This document shows, piece after piece, positions 1 to 6,344 of a stretch of 11,031 bases of DNA. The notes beneath the pieces are model-generated. The model saw only the letters and a list, made by a program, of their open reading frames with translations. It did no database searches and had not been told where the DNA came from. The stretch is taken from the NCBI GenBank assembly GCA_025450155.1, contig JANWIB010000156.1, positions 1 to 11,031 of the forward strand, given 5' to 3'. Source of the stretch: Sphingobacteriaceae bacterium (lineage in GTDB: Bacteria; Bacteroidota; Bacteroidia; Sphingobacteriales; Sphingobacteriaceae). A program made the position numbers and the translations under genes. The first letter of the stretch is position 1. Each line of letters starts with the position of its first letter.

Positions 1-2
1 AT

Positions 3-437
3 CTTTCTATTGCCACTCGAAAATCCCCAGATAAAGTAAAATTATATTCCGTTCTTTTTCAGGCTGGTTCCTGGGTTGCGTTTGCTCTTTTAGGATTATT
101 TTGGATGATAAAAGTTGCAAGGTATCGTATTCAAAAACGCAGAAGTCGAATTATCCAGGTATTAAATGTTCTCTTAATGTCTTTCCTGTCATCTGTTTTT
201 TTCTTTTTCATCTATTATACCAATGAGGAATTGATGGAAAACTGGCTTGATAATCATCTTAATCCATTAATCAGTCATGGTACAGGTTATTATATTCTAC
301 TTTTCCCCGTGTTATGGTTAATTGCAGTACTATTATTTTTTGTAATTGATTTTATATTGATTAAAATAATAAAAAGAAGATTAACACAAGATAGCACAGC
401 AAATCAATCAAAATTACATCAAACAAAGTCAATTTAA
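3..437 (+). CDS. C-terminal part of an unidentified membrane protein (5' end outside window)
   Basis: The reading frame is open from the window's left edge to the TAA at 435-437, so the ATG at 105 is most likely an internal methionine and the gene begins outside the window. The 144 visible residues hold three hydrophobic segments at about 17-37, 52-72 and 96-122. They are separated by a strongly basic loop (RYRIQKRRSR, from residue 40) and an acidic amphipathic stretch (EELMENWLDN). A basic, polar tail of about 20 residues follows the last helix, which suggests the C-terminus is cytoplasmic. It ends 14 bases before the CoA-transferase gene on the same strand, so the two are probably co-transcribed. 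I do not recognise the family from this fragment. One guess is the membrane tail of a larger enzyme such as a serine hydrolase of the beta-lactamase class, but nothing visible proves that. Confidence 0.7.
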   Translation, partial: LSIATRKSPDKVKLYSVLFQAGSWVAFALLGLFWMIKVARYRIQKRRSRIIQVLNVLLMSFLSSVFFFFIYYTNEELMENWLDNHLNPLISHGTGYYILLFPVLWLIAVLLFFVIDFILIKIIKRRLTQDSTANQSKLHQTKSI

Positions 438-451
438 CTTATCAAATTAAC

Positions 452-1111
452 ATGTTAGATAAAAACGGAATCGCCCAACGAATTGCTCAGGAAATAAAAG
501 ATGGCTCTTATGTTAATCTTGGAATAGGTATCCCAACATTAGTAGCCAACTATATTCCCGAAGGATTTAATATCGTATTACAGTCAGAAAATGGTTTATT
601 AGGAATGGGCCCCTTCCCGTTTGAAGGAGATGAAGACCCAGACTTGATTAATGCGGGTAAACAAACCATCACAACCTTGCCTGGTTCCTCAATTTTTGAT
701 TCGGCTTTAAGTTTCGGAATGATCCGTGCGCAAAAAGTAGACTTAACCATTTTAGGAGCGATGGAAGTTTCGGAAAATGGCGATATTGCCAATTGGAAAA
801 TCCCTGGTAAAATGGTGAAAGGGATGGGCGGGGCGATGGACCTGGTTGCTTCGGCGAAGAATATTATTGTGGCCATGCAGCATGTTAATAAAGCTGGAGA
901 AAGTAAGGTGTTACCCAAATGTACCTTGCCGTTAACAGGAGTAAAATGTGTTAAAAAGATTGTTACTGAACTGGCGGTACTTGATGTTTTACCTGAAGGT
1001 GGCTTTAAGCTGTTGGAACGTGCCCCGGGCGTATCGGTTGAAGAAATAGACAAGGCTACTGCCGGAAAACTGATTATTGAAGGCGATATACCGGAAATGA
1101 AATTAAGCTAA
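452..1111 (+). CDS. scoB: 3-oxoacid CoA-transferase, subunit B
   Basis: This is the beta subunit of a class I CoA-transferase (succinyl-CoA:3-ketoacid or acetate CoA-transferase type). It moves CoA between an acyl-CoA donor and acetoacetate in the cytoplasm. The 219-residue length is typical for a separate B subunit. The family hallmark SENGLLGMGP starts at residue 45, with E46 the expected catalytic glutamate that forms the glutamyl-CoA thioester. GIGIPTLVANYIP (from residue 24) and KMVKGMGGAMDL are further family blocks. The enzyme needs an A subunit, which normally lies directly upstream; here the upstream gene is a membrane protein and no A subunit is in the window. A thiolase follows after 31 bases, so the pair would convert acetoacetate to acetyl-CoA. 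Which CoA donor is used cannot be read from the sequence; atoA is an equivalent name. Confidence 0.93.
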   Translation: MLDKNGIAQRIAQEIKDGSYVNLGIGIPTLVANYIPEGFNIVLQSENGLLGMGPFPFEGDEDPDLINAGKQTITTLPGSSIFDSALSFGMIRAQKVDLTILGAMEVSENGDIANWKIPGKMVKGMGGAMDLVASAKNIIVAMQHVNKAGESKVLPKCTLPLTGVKCVKKIVTELAVLDVLPEGGFKLLERAPGVSVEEIDKATAGKLIIEGDIPEMKLS

Positions 1112-1142
1112 CCCTATCGTTAAATTATAAATCGAAATCAAA

Positions 1143-2321
1143 ATGAAAGAAGTATATATTGTTGCAGCAGTAAGAACACCTATTGGCAGCTTTGGCGGAA
1201 GCCTGTCCAGTTTTTCTGCAACCGAATTAGGAGCTATTGTTATCAAAGAAGCCGTAAAACGTGCCGATATAGCACCTGATGCCATTCAGGAAGTATATAT
1301 GGGTAATGTTTTATCGGCTAATTTAGGGCAGGCTCCTGCCACGCAAGCGGCTAAGTTTGCCGGCCTGCCTGATATTCCGGCAACGACCATCAATAAAGTT
1401 TGTGCTTCGGGTATGAAGGCCATTATGTTTGCTGCTCAGAGTATCGCCCTGGGTGAAAACGGTATTGTGGTAGCAGGTGGGATCGAAAGCATGAGTAATG
1501 TACCTTATTATTTAAACAAAGCACGCAATGGGTATCGTTTGGGAAATGGTGAGCTAACTGATGGCTTGATTAGAGACGGTTTGTGGGATGTGTATAATGA
1601 TTATCACATGGGTAACGCGGCAGAGTTATGTGCCTTCAACTGTAAGATTAGCCGGGAAGAGCAAGATGCTTACGCAGCCGAAACCTACAAGCGAGCACTT
1701 GCCGCCCAAGAGGCAGGGAAATTTTCTGCAGAAATGGTGACCGTTGAGGTAAAAGACCGTAAGGGAGAGGTAAAAATTGTTGATAAAGACGAAGACCCGG
1801 CAATGGTAAAGTTCGATAAGATACCTTTGCTAAAACCAACTTTTCAAAAGGAGGGTACGGTTACTGCAGCCAACGCCTCTAATTTGAATGACGGGGCAGC
1901 CGCGTTAGTGTTAATGAACAGAGAAAAAGCAGAAGAATTAAAATTAAAACCTTTAGCTAAAATATTGGCCTATGCAGATGCGCAGCAGGCGCCCGAACAG
2001 TTTACCACGTCCCCTGCTAAAGCCATTCCATTGGCACTGCAACGAGCTAATATCAAGTCTGAGCAGGTTGACTTTTACGAAATCAACGAGGCTTTTTCTG
2101 TAGTAGCTTTAGCCAATAATCAATTACTAAATCTCGATCCAGCTAAAGTGAATGTGAATGGTGGGGCCGTTGCTTTGGGTCATCCACTGGGCGCTTCCGG
2201 GGCACGTATTATCGTAACACTGCTTTCTGTTCTGCAACAAAATAAAGGAAAAATCGGTGTCGCTGGTATTTGCAATGGCGGCGGCGGAGCCAGTGCCTTG
2301 GTGATCGAAAGTTTAGCATGA
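1143..2321 (+). CDS. atoB: Acetyl-CoA C-acetyltransferase (thiolase II)
   Basis: This is a thiolase that splits acetoacetyl-CoA with free CoA into two acetyl-CoA (reversible). The 392-residue length matches biosynthetic/degradative acetoacetyl-CoA thiolases. All active-site blocks are present: C87 in NKVCASGMKA (the acylated nucleophile), N315 in NEAFSVVAL, H347 in GHPLGASGAR and C377 in CNGGGGASA. The N-terminal start VYIVAAVRTPIGSFGG is canonical, so ATG 1143 is secure. It lies 31 bases after the CoA-transferase B gene with no terminator-like hairpin between them, consistent with one operon. With the leucine-degradation genes further along, its likely job is the last step from acetoacetate to acetyl-CoA. 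A longer-chain 3-ketoacyl-CoA thiolase role is possible but less likely given the neighbour. The following 97-115 bases up to the regulator hold only short palindromes. Confidence 0.95.
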   Translation: MKEVYIVAAVRTPIGSFGGSLSSFSATELGAIVIKEAVKRADIAPDAIQEVYMGNVLSANLGQAPATQAAKFAGLPDIPATTINKVCASGMKAIMFAAQSIALGENGIVVAGGIESMSNVPYYLNKARNGYRLGNGELTDGLIRDGLWDVYNDYHMGNAAELCAFNCKISREEQDAYAAETYKRALAAQEAGKFSAEMVTVEVKDRKGEVKIVDKDEDPAMVKFDKIPLLKPTFQKEGTVTAANASNLNDGAAALVLMNREKAEELKLKPLAKILAYADAQQAPEQFTTSPAKAIPLALQRANIKSEQVDFYEINEAFSVVALANNQLLNLDPAKVNVNGGAVALGHPLGASGARIIVTLLSVLQQNKGKIGVAGICNGGGGASALVIESLA

Positions 2322-2389
2322 GCATGTAAAGCGTTACTGAGCTCCTCTAATAGAGTTATAGCGTGGTTCAATAATAATTTTAAATTTTC

Positions 2390-2407
2390 TTTCAGAAATA
2401 TTTGAAA
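2390..2407. promoter_or_regulatory. Candidate operator 1 (18-bp TTTCA-N8-TGAAA palindrome)
   Basis: The 18 bases TTTCAGAAATATTTGAAA form a dyad with 5-bp outer arms. It lies 29 bases before the regulator's ATG at 2437. A sequence of the same length and arms recurs at 2952-2969, before the first membrane gene; the two agree at 13 of 18 positions. An 11-base direct repeat, TTCAGAAATAT, is also shared (2391-2401 and 2971-2981). Position and spacing fit binding by a dimeric winged-helix regulator, which would make the gene autoregulated. That is inference, and the AT-rich background makes chance dyads more likely. Confidence 0.45.
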
Positions 2408-2420
2408 GTTTAAAAACTTT
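2405..2420. repeat. Perfect inverted repeat overlapping operator 1
   Basis: AAAGTTT at 2405-2411 and AAACTTT at 2414-2420 are perfect reverse complements separated by two bases. The element shares its first three bases with the end of candidate operator 1 and ends 16 bases before the regulator's ATG. It could be a second protein-binding dyad or part of the promoter. The two-base spacer makes an RNA hairpin terminator unlikely. Confidence 0.45.
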
Positions 2421-2436
2421 GATATATATTTACAAC

Positions 2437-2934
2437 ATGAAATATTTAGAGGCAAAAGAAAAGTACATACAAGCATGGGGCATGTTAGGATCCAGTTGGG
2501 GCGTAAATCGAACCATGTCTCAAATTCATGCCTTGCTTCTTGTTTCCCCCCAACCGCTTTCTACAGAGGATATTATGGAAGAATTAAAAATATCCCGTGG
2601 AAATAGCAACATGAATATCAGAGCTTTAATGGATTGGGGGTTGATAGAAAAAGTATTGGTTCCCGGCGAAAGAAAAGAATATTTTAAGTCGAATAAAGAC
2701 ATTATGAACTTGGGTATTCAAGTGGCACGAGAAAGAAAGAGAAGAGAGTTGGATCCCATTATAAAAATATTGAGTGAAGTACATGGTGCTGAAGGAACGG
2801 GTGCAGAAGCAGCCGAATTCAGAAAGGTGACAAAAGATCTTTTGCAGTTTGCAACCCAGGCCGAATCGGTTCTTGACCTGTTTATTAAATCGAAGCAAAA
2901 TTGGTTTATGAAGATATTGGGTAAGTTAAGATAA
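2437..2934 (+). CDS. GbsR/MarR-family winged-helix transcriptional regulator
   Basis: This 165-residue DNA-binding protein is of the GbsR type (COG1510-like). A winged helix spans about residues 25-86: MSQIHALLLVSPQPLSTEDI leads into the helix-turn-helix ELKISRGNSNMNIRALMDWG, followed by a wing with VPGERKEYFKS. This order and the GERKEY wing are characteristic of the family. The C-terminal half (about 95-155) is predicted to be long helices, probably for dimerisation. I prefer ATG 2437 over a TTG at 2419: the TTG would add only MIYIYN and overlaps an inverted repeat upstream. The gene leads a cassette of two membrane proteins and an oxidoreductase, and palindromes lie before it and before the next gene. 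It therefore probably represses itself and that cassette. The ligand is unknown; the best-studied GbsR senses choline, but that cannot be carried over. Confidence 0.82.
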   Translation: MKYLEAKEKYIQAWGMLGSSWGVNRTMSQIHALLLVSPQPLSTEDIMEELKISRGNSNMNIRALMDWGLIEKVLVPGERKEYFKSNKDIMNLGIQVARERKRRELDPIIKILSEVHGAEGTGAEAAEFRKVTKDLLQFATQAESVLDLFIKSKQNWFMKILGKLR

Positions 2935-2951
2935 ATTTTTTTAAATATATA

Positions 2952-2969
2952 TTTCAATATTTATTGAAA
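2952..2969. promoter_or_regulatory. Candidate operator 2 (18-bp TTTCA-N8-TGAAA palindrome)
   Basis: The 18 bases TTTCAATATTTATTGAAA have perfect 7-bp arms (TTTCAAT and ATTGAAA) around a 4-base centre. They lie 10 bases before the ATG of the first small membrane gene and 17 bases after the regulator's stop. The outer five bases on each side match candidate operator 1 exactly. This suggests that the membrane-protein and oxidoreductase genes have their own regulated promoter. A short T-run (from 2936) just before it could end regulator transcripts, though no stem precedes it. Confidence 0.45.
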
Positions 2970-2979
2970 ATTCAGAAAT

Positions 2980-3339
2980 ATGAATATAAGTATTATCGCG
3001 TTAACTGTCTACGTACTTATTGCTACGAACACCACCTATTTCGTTGGAAGGAGCTTGTACACGAACGGCGAAATATTTCTGAAATCGATATTTATGGAGA
3101 AGCCTGAAATTGTACAGCCTCTAAACAAGGTCTTATTGATTGGTTTTTATCTAATTAACATCGGATTTATATTGATTTTTTTTACGCAACAAAACAACAT
3201 AAATACAATCATCCAGTGCATAGAATTACTTGCAAAAAAACTAGGAACAGTTTATCTGGTGTTAGGTACTATGCATGTTTTTAACATCGTGCTGTTTATG
3301 CACTTGGAAAAAATTTACAACTTAAAATCAAAACGCTAA
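2980..3339 (+). CDS. Small three-helix membrane protein, paralogue 1
   Basis: This is a 119-residue inner-membrane protein of unknown function. Hydrophobic segments lie at about 2-23, 49-69 and 88-108, with a basic tail (LKSKR). There is no signal peptide cleavage site and no obvious catalytic motif. It is clearly homologous to the next gene's product. Across a 49-residue core starting at TTY (residue 18 here, 30 there) I count 22 identities without gaps, including N-I-G near the second helix and the IGFYL block. A loop of about 25 residues between helices 1 and 2 (TNGEIFLKSIF) is the best conserved part and may be the functional surface. The gene lies 45 bases after the regulator, with a palindrome in the gap, and 4 bases before its paralogue. 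I do not recognise the family. Confidence 0.78.
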   Translation: MNISIIALTVYVLIATNTTYFVGRSLYTNGEIFLKSIFMEKPEIVQPLNKVLLIGFYLINIGFILIFFTQQNNINTIIQCIELLAKKLGTVYLVLGTMHVFNIVLFMHLEKIYNLKSKR

Positions 3340-3343
3340 AAAT

Positions 3344-3739
3344 ATGGAAACTCAAACTACAACCCCAGAAATTATCAATAACTTAATGAACATTAAGGCT
3401 TATCTGATTTATTTACCCATTGCAATCGGAACAACATACTGGGTAGCCAAAACCCTATTTAAAAACAGTAAAATCTTCATGCTGGACATTTTTCACGGAC
3501 GTGCCGAAATTGCTCATTCAACAAACAGATTGTTCGAAATCGGATTTTATCTTTTAAATATTGGCGCCGCGCTAATGATCCTTCCGATGAGTGTTATTGG
3601 TACTTACCAGGAGTTAATAGAAGAATTAAGCGCTAAAGTTGGCGGGTTTTTGATTTATTTGGGAGTAATTCTATTCTTGAATTTACTTCTGTTTTTCAGG
3701 GGTAAAAGAAAATCAAGCCAAAATGCGGTTGCTAAATAA
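3344..3739 (+). CDS. Small three-helix membrane protein, paralogue 2
   Basis: This 131-residue membrane protein is a tandem duplicate of the preceding gene's product. Helices are predicted at about 17-37, 63-83 and 98-118, followed by a basic stretch (RGKRKSS). It differs from its paralogue by a polar N-terminal extension of about 12 residues (METQTTTPEI). Shared features are the TTYWVAKTLFKNSKIFMLDIF loop region, the IGFYLLNIG block at 66-74, an acidic/amphipathic EELSAKVGG before helix 3, and an N followed by L/V-rich residues ending in LF. It starts 4 bases after its paralogue stops and overlaps the downstream oxidoreductase by 17 bases, so translation of all three is probably coupled. A heteromeric membrane complex is plausible but unproven. 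Confidence 0.78.
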   Translation: METQTTTPEIINNLMNIKAYLIYLPIAIGTTYWVAKTLFKNSKIFMLDIFHGRAEIAHSTNRLFEIGFYLLNIGAALMILPMSVIGTYQELIEELSAKVGGFLIYLGVILFLNLLLFFRGKRKSSQNAVAK

Positions 3740-4619
3740 AATTGTTATAGCAGGGGGAACCGGTTTTGTTGGAAAATATCTGACTGGCCGGTTCCAACAA
3801 TTAGGGTATAGAGTAATTGTCATTTCCAGGCAACAACAAACTATTCAGTGGAACAGTACCAAAGAAATTCTTGATGCGCTGGAGAATGCTGTAATGCTAA
3901 TCAATCTCGCTGGTAAGTCCGTAGATTGTCGTTACAACAAAAAGAATAAAGCGGAAATCCTAAAATCCAGAATAGAAACCACAGAAACTCTTGGGAAAGC
4001 ACTGTTAAATTGTGGCAATCCGCCCCAACTTTGGATCAATGCAAGCACAGCAACTATTTACCGGCATGCGGAAGATCGGGGGATGACTGAAAGACAGGGA
4101 GAGATTGGTAGTGGATTTTCAGTGGAGGTAGCTAAAAGCTGGGAGCAAACTTTTTTTTCTTTTCCACTTCCAAATACCCGGCAAATCGCTTTGCGCATGG
4201 CAATTGTATTAGGAAAAAATGGTGGAGTGATTAAGCCGTTTATTAATCTTGTAAGATTTGGTTTAGGAGGTAAACAAGGTGATGGAAAACAAATGTTTAG
4301 TTGGGTGCATATAGAAGACTTATTTAGGATTATTTTATTTCTCCAATCTCATAAAGAATTGGAAGGGATTTTTAACTGCTCATCTCCCAATCCGGTTGAC
4401 AATAAAACCCTCATGAAAACTTTTCGGGAAATCCTAAATGTAAAAATTGGCTTGCCATCGCCAAGGTGGTTACTTGAGATTGGTGCAGCCTTTATTCATA
4501 CAGAAACAGAACTTATTTTAAAAAGTCGTTGGGTTTTGCCCGAAAAACTTATAGAGTCCGGCTATGCTTTTAAATATCCGACCCTTGAAGCGGCCCTGGA
4601 AAATATATTACATGAATGA
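3723..4619 (+). CDS. TIGR01777-family NAD(P)-dependent epimerase-like oxidoreductase
   Basis: This 298-residue member of the extended short-chain dehydrogenase superfamily belongs to the TIGR01777/YfcH/SulA group. The Rossmann nucleotide-binding motif GGTGFVG is at 11-17. The family signature continues with INLAGKSVDCRYNKKNK from residue 60, NASTATIY at 106-113 and SWVHIEDL at 193-200. The C-terminal DUF1731-type domain covers about 246-293 (GLPSPRWLLEIGAAF and, later, SGYAFKYPTLEAAL). The classical YxxxK pair is not visible at the expected place, since Y113 is followed by RHAE. The physiological substrate of this family is not established. ATG 3723 fits the start of the Rossmann strand and overlaps the membrane-protein gene by 17 bases, which implies translational coupling. 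Its constant company here, a regulator plus two membrane proteins, suggests envelope-related or stress metabolism, but that is inference. Confidence 0.9.
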   Translation: MRLLNKIVIAGGTGFVGKYLTGRFQQLGYRVIVISRQQQTIQWNSTKEILDALENAVMLINLAGKSVDCRYNKKNKAEILKSRIETTETLGKALLNCGNPPQLWINASTATIYRHAEDRGMTERQGEIGSGFSVEVAKSWEQTFFSFPLPNTRQIALRMAIVLGKNGGVIKPFINLVRFGLGGKQGDGKQMFSWVHIEDLFRIILFLQSHKELEGIFNCSSPNPVDNKTLMKTFREILNVKIGLPSPRWLLEIGAAFIHTETELILKSRWVLPEKLIESGYAFKYPTLEAALENILHE

Positions 4620-4621
4620 CA

Positions 4622-4640
4622 TTTTGTTACACCAACAAAA
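4622..4640. terminator. Possible bidirectional terminator between convergent genes
   Basis: TTTTGTT (4622-4628) and AACAAAA (4634-4640) are perfect 7-bp arms around a 5-base loop. They sit in the 44-base gap between the oxidoreductase stop (4619) and the convergent crotonase stop (4664). The stem is A/T-rich, and its own T/A arms provide U-rich 3' ends in the minus direction, so it could work weakly both ways. Its placement supports the call more than its strength does. Confidence 0.5.
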
Positions 4641-4663
4641 AGCTTTCGGAAGTGGACTTACTA

Positions 4664-5488
4664 CTACTTATTCTTCCAAACGGGTTTCCGCTTTTCTTTA
4701 AAAGCATTTATTCCTTCTAACGCATCCTGAGAATTTCTGATTTGCTTTAGCTCACTTAAGAGAAAAGCAAATTGTTCATTTTCAGGGATATTCGATAGCA
4801 TATGAAAGGCTTCTATACCTTTTTGAATAGCAAAAGGCGAATGATTGAGGATGGTATGGACAAGCGTATCGCAGGCTTCATTAATGCTTTGCTTGTTGCT
4901 TAGGTGAGTTACCAAGCCTATTTTTTTCGCTTCCGCAGCCGAATAGTTTTTGGCTAAAATGCACATTTCTAAAACCTTTCGGGGAGTGGTAATTTTTAAT
5001 AGAGATGACATCACCTGCATCGGGAAAATCCCTCTTTTTACTTCGGGAAGACCAAATTCTGCTTCTTCTGTTGCTACTACAAAGGTACATCCACCAATAA
5101 TTAAAAAGCCCCCCGCCAATACGGAGCCTTCAACTTTGGCAATGGATGGTTTGCTGATATTTTTAAAGGCATCACCTAAATTTATTTCTTTTTGTGGTTT
5201 AGGAAGTGTCTTATTTTGTTGATCTAAATCTGGGTTTTGAAAAATAGTTAAATCCATTCCGGCACAAAATACCGGACCTTCCGCATTAATTAATATACAC
5301 CAGACGTCCTGTTGATGCTGAGCATATTCTAATGCGAAAGCAATTTCATGAACCATGGTTGGCGTAAACGCGTTACGCTTTTCGGGTCGGTTTAAGGTGA
5401 TGATGAAGAGATTGTCTTCGTGTTTAGTTTTTATGAACTGGAAATTAGTTTTTGCAAACTTGGACAGATCTTCTGGTGTATAGAACAT
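4664..5488 (-). CDS. Enoyl-CoA hydratase/isomerase (crotonase) family protein, candidate methylglutaconyl-CoA hydratase
   Basis: This 274-residue crotonase-fold protein is the last gene of a three-gene leucine-degradation operon, 7 bases after HMG-CoA lyase. By position it should hydrate 3-methylglutaconyl-CoA to HMG-CoA. Family blocks are LNRPEKRNAFT (32-42), the CoA/oxyanion-hole segment FCAGMDL (74-80), EGSVLAGG (120-127) and EFGLPEVKRGIFP (144-156). E149 corresponds to the second catalytic glutamate (E164 of rat mitochondrial crotonase). The first catalytic glutamate (E144 of crotonase, GGGCEL) falls on L129 in AGGFLI; the codon reads TTA on the minus strand. Standard hydratases, including AUH/LiuC, keep both. 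It may therefore be an isomerase-like or otherwise modified member, or a divergent hydratase using another residue, so I give no gene symbol. The start next to the lyase stop fits translational coupling. Confidence 0.85.
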   Translation of the reverse strand: MFYTPEDLSKFAKTNFQFIKTKHEDNLFIITLNRPEKRNAFTPTMVHEIAFALEYAQHQQDVWCILINAEGPVFCAGMDLTIFQNPDLDQQNKTLPKPQKEINLGDAFKNISKPSIAKVEGSVLAGGFLIIGGCTFVVATEEAEFGLPEVKRGIFPMQVMSSLLKITTPRKVLEMCILAKNYSAAEAKKIGLVTHLSNKQSINEACDTLVHTILNHSPFAIQKGIEAFHMLSNIPENEQFAFLLSELKQIRNSQDALEGINAFKEKRKPVWKNK

Positions 5489-5495
5489 AGACGGA

Positions 5496-6344
5496 TTATA
5501 ATGAGATTAATCTTTGAAAAGCAGATTGTAATTTGAAAATGGATTCTTCCGTAATACTAACAGCACTTTCTTTTTCTCTTGAAAAATCAATCAGGTTTTC
5601 TGTTGGCATGTTACCCACCAGTTCATCTTTCGCCATGGGGCAGCCACCATATCCCAAAATAGCACCATCAAAACGGCGACATCCCGCTTCCCAAGCAGCT
5701 TCAATTTTTTCACGCCAAGTATCGGGTGTGGTATGAAAATGTGCACCAAACTCTAACTGGGGATAGGAGGAAATTAACTCCTTAAACAAATAACTAATTG
5801 TTGATGGAGTTGCAATCCCGATAGTATCAGCAAGTGAAAAGATGTGGATGCCCAATTGGCTTAGCACGTTAACCCACTTCGTAGCAATTTCCGTATTCCA
5901 TTCATCACCATAAGGATTACCGAAGCCCATAGAAATATAAATTACTAATTGTTTATCGTGCTTTAAGCACAACTCCTGAATGGCTTTCACCCTTTCTACC
6001 GATTCGGCAATAGTAGCCTCGGTATTGCGAAGCTGAAACGTTTCTGAAATGGAGAAAGGATAGCCCAAGTAAGCTATCTCTTCAAATTGGCAGGCATTCT
6101 GAGCACCCCGCTCATTGGCAATAATAGCTAAAAGCTTTGATTTCGTAGCGCTTAGATCCAGAAGTCTTAAAACCTCGGCGGTATCGGCTAACTGAGGAAT
6201 TGCTTTGGGCGATACAAAACTTCCAAAATCAATGGTATCAAAGCCAACTTTCAGCAGTTCGTTTAAGTATTCTGCTTTTTTTTCTGTAGGAATAAACTGT
6301 TTAATCCCTTGAATGGCATCGCGGGGACACTCAATTAATTTCAT
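5496..6344 (-). CDS. mvaB: Hydroxymethylglutaryl-CoA lyase
   Basis: This enzyme cleaves (S)-3-hydroxy-3-methylglutaryl-CoA to acetoacetate and acetyl-CoA, the final specific step of leucine degradation. The 282 residues form the expected TIM-barrel length. Diagnostic blocks are ECPRDAIQG (5-13, with R8 and D9 at the catalytic Arg-Asp positions), GSFVSPKAIPQLADT (41-55), ADTIGIATP (172-180), the metal ligands H202 and H204 in AHFH, and the flexible active-site loop GYGGCPMAKDELVGNMPTEN with C235 and N245. It departs from the classical consensus in places: HFHTT where HCHDT is usual, and MAKDELVGN where YAxGASGN is usual. It looks like a divergent but intact lyase. The ATG overlaps the dehydrogenase stop as ATGA (4 bases) and the crotonase starts 7 bases further on, giving a tightly coupled operon. 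An equivalent name in leucine clusters is liuE. Confidence 0.9.
   Translation of the reverse strand: MKLIECPRDAIQGIKQFIPTEKKAEYLNELLKVGFDTIDFGSFVSPKAIPQLADTAEVLRLLDLSATKSKLLAIIANERGAQNACQFEEIAYLGYPFSISETFQLRNTEATIAESVERVKAIQELCLKHDKQLVIYISMGFGNPYGDEWNTEIATKWVNVLSQLGIHIFSLADTIGIATPSTISYLFKELISSYPQLEFGAHFHTTPDTWREKIEAAWEAGCRRFDGAILGYGGCPMAKDELVGNMPTENLIDFSREKESAVSITEESIFKLQSAFQRLISL

Noticed and set aside
105..437. A complete 110-residue gene starting at ATG 105
   Set aside because: The frame is open without a stop to the window's left edge and the upstream residues form a good membrane helix that includes this methionine, so a gene entering from outside is more likely.
550..1053. Long minus-strand open frame opposite the CoA-transferase gene
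   Set aside because: It lies wholly opposite a gene with full family motifs, and its serine/proline-rich product shows no domain. It is a reverse-strand shadow.
2345..2355. CTCTA-A-TAGAG palindrome after the thiolase as a terminator
   Set aside because: The stem is too short for a stable RNA hairpin with a normal loop, and no T-run follows.
2419..2436. TTG start six codons before ATG 2437 for the regulator
   Set aside because: It adds a short non-conserved MIYIYN, lies inside an inverted repeat and a likely promoter zone, and the ATG leads directly into the expected N-terminal helix.
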